Origin: Entonaema liquescens | Lineage: Eukaryota > Ascomycota > Sordariomycetes > Xylariales > Xylariaceae | Direction: 5' to 3' | Assembly (NCBI GenBank): GCA_902805475.1 | Contig: CADCSX010000023.1 | Span: 3,844,001-3,908,000 of the forward strand | DNA: 64,000 nt | In this document: positions 59,154 to 64,000 of the stretch, in pieces | Layout of the letters: the number at the start of each line of letters is the position of its first letter | Numbering within the stretch: position 1 is the first letter of the stretch | Notes under the pieces: generated by a model | Databases searched by the model: none | Seen by the model: the letters and a program-made list of their open reading frames with translations, nothing else | What the model was told of the DNA's origin: nothing | Made by a program: the position numbers and the translations under genes

Positions 59154-61191
59154 AATTTTTAAATTTTTTTAAATAATTAAAAAATTTTTATAATTAAAAA
59201 ATTATTAATTATTATTAAATTTATTTATTTAAAGATTTATTTCCATTTAAAAAATTATTTAACTTTTTTAAATTAATTTAAATCACACATTTTAAAGTTA
59301 AATTTTTATTAATATTTTTTAAATATTATAAAAAGATTTTATTATTATTAATTAAAATAAATTCATTATTTATAATATTTATTTAAATTAATTTAAAACA
59401 ATTTAAATATATTAATTTATTTATAATCTTAATATTTAAATTAATTATTAATTTATAATATTTAAAAATTAATAAAAAAAATTTTAAAAATAAATATTAT
59501 TAAAAAAATTCTTTTAAATAATAATATTTAATAACTTTATTAAATTTAATTTTTATAATTTAAATATAATTATATATTATATATAATTTTAATATTTAAG
59601 TTTTAAAAAATATATTAATTTTATTTAATATAATTTTAAATAATTTTTAATTTTTATTTAATTTATAAATAATATATTTTATAATTAACATTTAATTATT
59701 TAAAAAATCTTCTTTTAAATTAATAAATTTATTAAATATAATTATGTTAAAATTATTTAAATTTAACTTATTATATATATTTAAAATTATTTTTATATAT
59801 TTTATATAAATGGAATATTTTTTTATAAATACATTTTTAAATATAAATATTTTTAACTTTTTTATTAACTATATTATTAATTTATTATAAAAAAGATAAT
59901 TTATAATATTATTTTATGTATCATTATTATTTTTTATAATATTATTATTATTATTTTTGCTTTTTTATAATTAAATTAAATTTAAATTAAAATTATTAAA
60001 TTTATAATTTTAAATAATTAATAACTTATTATTTATATTTTTAATATTATTATTACTTTATAAAAATAATAATAAAACATTATTTCAAGTTATTTAATAA
60101 TTTATAAAGTTATTATATAATATTAATGAATTTATAAATTTATTTTATAATATTAAAATTATAAAAATATATTTATAATTAATATATATTAAATATTTAT
60201 TAAAAAAAACTTATTATATTATATTTAATATATTAACTTTTAATAATAAAATTTAAATATTAAAGATAAATTATAATTAAAAAAAATAATATATTTTAAA
60301 TTAAATTAAAAAAGTTAAAACTTTTTTTATTATTAAAAAATATTATTTTTTTAATAATTATCTTTTTTATATAAAATTAAATTATAATAAGTATAAAATA
60401 AAGGTAAAATTATATATATTAATATATATATTTAAAATAATATATATATTTTTTTTAATAATTAAAACTTTTATTATATTTATTATTTTTTTTATTTATA
60501 TTATTAATTTTTTATAATTATTAATAAAAAATTAAATATTATTATTATAATATAAAATTAATTTAGATAATTAAGAAATATTATCTTTAAAATAATAATA
60601 TTATTTATTAATTGATTTAAATATTTATATTTTATAATAACTTTTTTTAATTTTTTAAGAAAACTTTTAAAAAAAAAAAACTAAATTTAAATTTTTTTCT
60701 TTAATAATATTAATATAAAATAAAATCTTATAATAATTATATTATTTTAAAATTATTAATAATAATTCTTAAATTTGTTATTTTTTATATTTAAAAAAAA
60801 AATAGGTAAATTTTAATTTAAAAAAAAAGTAATAAAAAAACTTACTTTTATTAATTTTTTTTTTAATATATTAGTAAAGTATTTATTAATTAATAATTAT
60901 ATAATATTTAATAAGATATAATTTTATATAAATTTTATTTTTTATATTAATTTATATAAAAAATAAAATTTTATTAAAAATTTAATTATTTTAAAAAATA
61001 TTTTATTATTTAATTTTAAAAATTTAATAATATATTTTTAAATTTATCTTTAAATAATTAAATAACTTAATTAATTAATACTTTTTTTCTATTTAAAATT
61101 ATTAAATTATTATTATTTTTATAAAATAAATTATTAAAGGTATTTTTAATTAAAAATTTTTTTTATAAATTTTATTTTTTTAATTTAAATA

Positions 61192-61194
<3 letters not shown>

Positions 61195-61283
<89 letters not shown>

Positions 61284-61304
61284 AATAATAATAATAATAA
61301 TAAT
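61195..61304 (+). repeat. TTA microsatellite followed by its reverse complement
   Basis: About 29 TTA units (61195-61280) run directly into eight AAT units (61281-61304). Because AAT is the reverse complement of ATT, the junction can form a perfect hairpin. Confidence 0.95.
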
Positions 61305-62404
61305 GTTATAATTAAAATAATTTATAAATATAATATTTAAAATATATTTAATTTTAACGAAAAAAATATCTTGTTACGTATATTTATTAATAATTATATA
61401 TATTATAAAATATATTTATATAATTAATAAATATATAATTTTTTAAATTATATAAAAAGCAATTTAAAAAATTTATATTTATATTATTACTTTTTTATGT
61501 TTTTTTTATAATGGTATTTTTTTTTATTAAACCTTTTTTTTTGTTATTAATTTAAAAAAAACGATTATTATATCGGTTATATTAAACTTTTTTTAATTAT
61601 TAATTAATAAAATAATTATAAGTTTTATAATATATAATTATATTAAAATATAATTAATATAAATTTAAAAAATATTTTAATTTTATATATTTAAATTTAT
61701 GGTTATTTATATGTTGATAATTATTAATATAATTAATATATAAATAATTGTAATTTATAATAAAAATATATAATATTTTTAATAATAATATTAAATTAAA
61801 ATATTAATTTGATGAATAATATTTATATTTATTATTATTATAATAATAATAAAATATGTTATTTTTTTATAAATATATAAAATTTTTAATAATATAATAT
61901 ATTATATATATATATTAATTAAAAATTAATAATTTTATTAATATTAATATTAATATCTAAGTTAATGTTTATTTTACTTTTTACTTTTATTTTATTTTTT
62001 GCTTTTATTTTATTTTTTATTTTTACATTAATAAAGTTTATAATTATTATTATTAATTTAAAAATAATTTATTATATAAATTTATATAAATTTATATTTA
62101 AATAAAACTGGGTTAATATTTAAATTAATTTTAAAAATAAATTAATGGTATTATTTATTATAAAGAAAAAAGAAAAAAAAGTAATAATATATGTAATAAT
62201 TGTTTTTAAAGAAAGAAAAAACGATAAAATTATTAATAATAAATAAGAAATTTTATTATATAATATATTTAAATTTATAAATAAAATAAATTAATTATAA
62301 TTATTTATTAATATTTATAAAAAATTTTTAAATTATAAATTATAATTATATATATAAATATATATTTTAATAAATATAATTATAATTATTATAATAAGTA
62401 TTTA

Positions 62405-62550
62405 TAATAAATATAATTATAATATTTTTAAAATATGTAAATATTTATTATAATTTAAATAATTATAATATTATAAATGTGTAAATGTCTATTATAATTT
62501 AAATAATTATAATATTATAAATGTGTAATTATTTATTATAATTATAATTT
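62405..62550 (+). repeat. 44-bp tandem repeat, about three copies
   Basis: Units start at 62405, 62449, 62493 and (partial) 62537. The two middle units share TATAATTTAAATAATTATAA and differ near their ends. Register is exact. Confidence 0.8.
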
Positions 62551-63189
62551 ATTTTTATATTATTTTTTTATATAATTATTAAATATTATTAAATTAAAAA
62601 TATAATATTAAGGTTTTTTATATATATAAAAGTTTTTTAAAAAAATAATTTTATATTTATTATAAAATAATATATTAAAATATATATTTTAATAATTAAT
62701 TATTATTTAATAATAAAATGGTTAAAAATATAATATGTTATTTAAAATAAAAAAAAAATTTAATTAAAGTTTTATAAATTATAATAAAATTTTTAATTAT
62801 GTAAAATAAAAATTAATATGTATAATTATAAATTGGTTTTTAAAATTTAATATATAAATAAATTTATTAAGATATTTTTGTGCGTATAAAAAATATTAAT
62901 ACCATATTTTATATTTAATTAAATTTAATAAATATATAAGAAAATAAAATAAAATGGTTAAGTTATTAAATATAAAATTAATAAAATTGTTTAAGTAAAA
63001 ATAAATAATATTGTTTATAAAATTTTTTTATATTTATATTTAATTTAATTTAATATTTATTTATATAATTTTATTTTTAACGTTTATAATTTTAATGGTT
63101 GCGATATGATAAAATTAATGTTAAGAAATTATTTAAATAAATTTATGTTTTATAAAAAAATTTTTAATTATTAAAAGTTTTAAATAAAT

Positions 63190-63422
63190 ATTAAAGGTTT
63201 TTAAAAGTTAATTAAAAATTATAATATTAAAGGTTTTTAAAAATTAATTAAAAGTTATAATATTAAAAGTTTTTAAAAGTTAATTAAAAATTATAATATT
63301 AAAGGTTTTTAAAGATTAATTAAAAGTTATAATATTAAAAGTTTTTAAAGGTTAATTAAAAATTATAATATTAAAAGTTTTTAAGAATTAATTAAGGATT
63401 ATAATATTAAAAGTTTTTAAAA
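63190..63422 (+). repeat. 36-bp tandem repeat with 72-bp higher-order pattern
   Basis: Six full copies from 63190 to 63405 and a partial seventh, exact 36-bp register, each opening ATTAAAGG or ATTAAAAG. Odd copies carry AGTTAATTAAAAATT-like centres while even copies carry ATTAATTAAAAGTT-like centres, so the true period is a 72-bp dimer. Differences are A/G transitions. Confidence 0.88.
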
Positions 63423-64000
63423 AATTTGAAAATAAAATAAAAATATATTTATTAATTTTATAATTTTATTATTAATTTTAGTAATAATATTATTTAATTA
63501 AAAAATTTTAGTTTTTATGGAAATTTATAAAGATTAAAAGTAATTATGTTATAAAAATATTAATGGTTTAAATATTTAATATTTTTAATAATTAAAATAA
63601 AAATATAAATTTTTTTTTATTAATTTATTTATAATATTATTTAACTTTTTATAATTATATTAGTTAAAATTTAAATATATATTTATTATATTAATTAAAA
63701 TCTTATATTTATATATAATATTAATTATTAATTTATGTTTTTATAAATTTTTTTATAAAAAATTATATTAATTTAATAAAATTTTATTGTTTTATGTAAA
63801 TTTTATATTTATTTATACTGTTTTTTATTACCTTTTTTTTTTTGCTATTATTATAACTTTATTTATTTATTTTAATTATTTTTTTATTTTTATAATTAAA
63901 AATAAGTTTATGTTATGTATAGTAATGTGTAAATTTTTAAAAAACGAAATAAAAAAATTTTAACGTAATAATACTTATTATATTAATAATATAATACGAA

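Larger units (their letters stand above)
48361..64000. repeat. Extreme AT-rich, gene-free block, probably RIP-degraded repeat DNA
   Basis: The block runs from about 48361 to the window end. Sample lines counted by eye range from 1 G or C in 60 bases (50041-50100, 59641-59700) to 15 in 60 (56341-56400). No frame has protein-like composition; the longest ones encode only Ile, Asn, Lys, Phe and Tyr runs. It contains a 164-bp direct repeat pair, five tandem arrays and strand-biased residual G/C blocks, listed separately. The combination fits transposon-derived DNA mutated by repeat-induced point mutation, as in the AT-rich isochores of many ascomycetes, perhaps next to a centromere or telomere. 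The element family cannot be named. A chimeric assembly join at about 48.3 kb cannot be excluded. Confidence 0.85.

Noticed and set aside
48361..64000. Mitochondrial DNA as the explanation of the AT desert
   Set aside because: No mitochondrial genes, rRNA or tRNA visible, and the transition-only repeat differences favour nuclear RIP. A mis-join to other DNA is still possible without read data.
1..64000. CRISPR array, toxin-antitoxin or phage-like module
   Set aside because: No direct-repeat/spacer pattern, and all genes are eukaryotic with spliceosomal introns; the tandem arrays in the desert have no spacers.

Overview
This window looks like nuclear DNA of a filamentous ascomycete (Pezizomycotina, most likely a Sordariomycete; species not determinable). 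The evidence is short introns (46-104 bp, one of 464 bp) with GT..AG ends and CTAAC/CTGAC-like branch sites, compact single-gene units on both strands, fungal-type proteins (RAVE subunit Rav1, Sfi1, Hym1, Snf12/Ssr3, an Efm3-type methyltransferase, a fungal GEN1-type nuclease), and a very AT-rich tract whose repeat copies differ only by transitions, as expected from repeat-induced point mutation (RIP).

Genic region, 1-47985. In order: the 3' part of a coiled-coil protein (+); mitochondrial seryl-tRNA synthetase (-); dynactin actin-related protein Arp10/Arp11 (-); a GEN1/Yen1-like XPG nuclease (+); an F-box protein (-); a BTB/POZ protein (-); two unrecognised proteins of 321 aa and 349 aa (-); a PDK1/Pkh-type kinase with a C-terminal PH-like region (+); Snf12/Ssr3 of SWI/SNF-RSC (+); a short-chain dehydrogenase (+); Hym1/MO25 (-); Sfi1 (+); Rav1 (+); a secreted alpha/beta hydrolase (+); an Efm3/FAM86-type methyltransferase (-); and an intron-containing tRNA-Asp(GUC). 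These are mostly unrelated housekeeping genes. I see no biosynthetic cluster, no operon-like arrangement and no defence or toxin system.

Four long genes (GEN1-like, PDK1-like, SFI1, RAV1) carry six small inferred frameshifts, most at homopolymers. Homologous-looking protein continues in another frame on the far side of each one. Base-calling errors in the assembly explain this pattern better than independent gene death, but the sequence alone cannot prove it.

AT desert, about 48361-64000. Some lines contain only 1-2 percent G+C, and there is no credible gene. It holds a 164-bp direct repeat (48587-48750 and 58990-59153) whose nine differences are all transitions, five tandem arrays (unit sizes 48, 12, 36, 44 and 3 bp), blocks in which the surviving G/C bases lie almost entirely on one strand and then switch, and a small GC-rich 9-bp duplication at 57533-57550. 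The best reading is a heavily RIP-degraded repeat or retroelement block, possibly pericentromeric or subtelomeric, abutting a tRNA gene. The most unusual material in the window is here and in the frameshift pattern. I did not find a convincing new molecular system.
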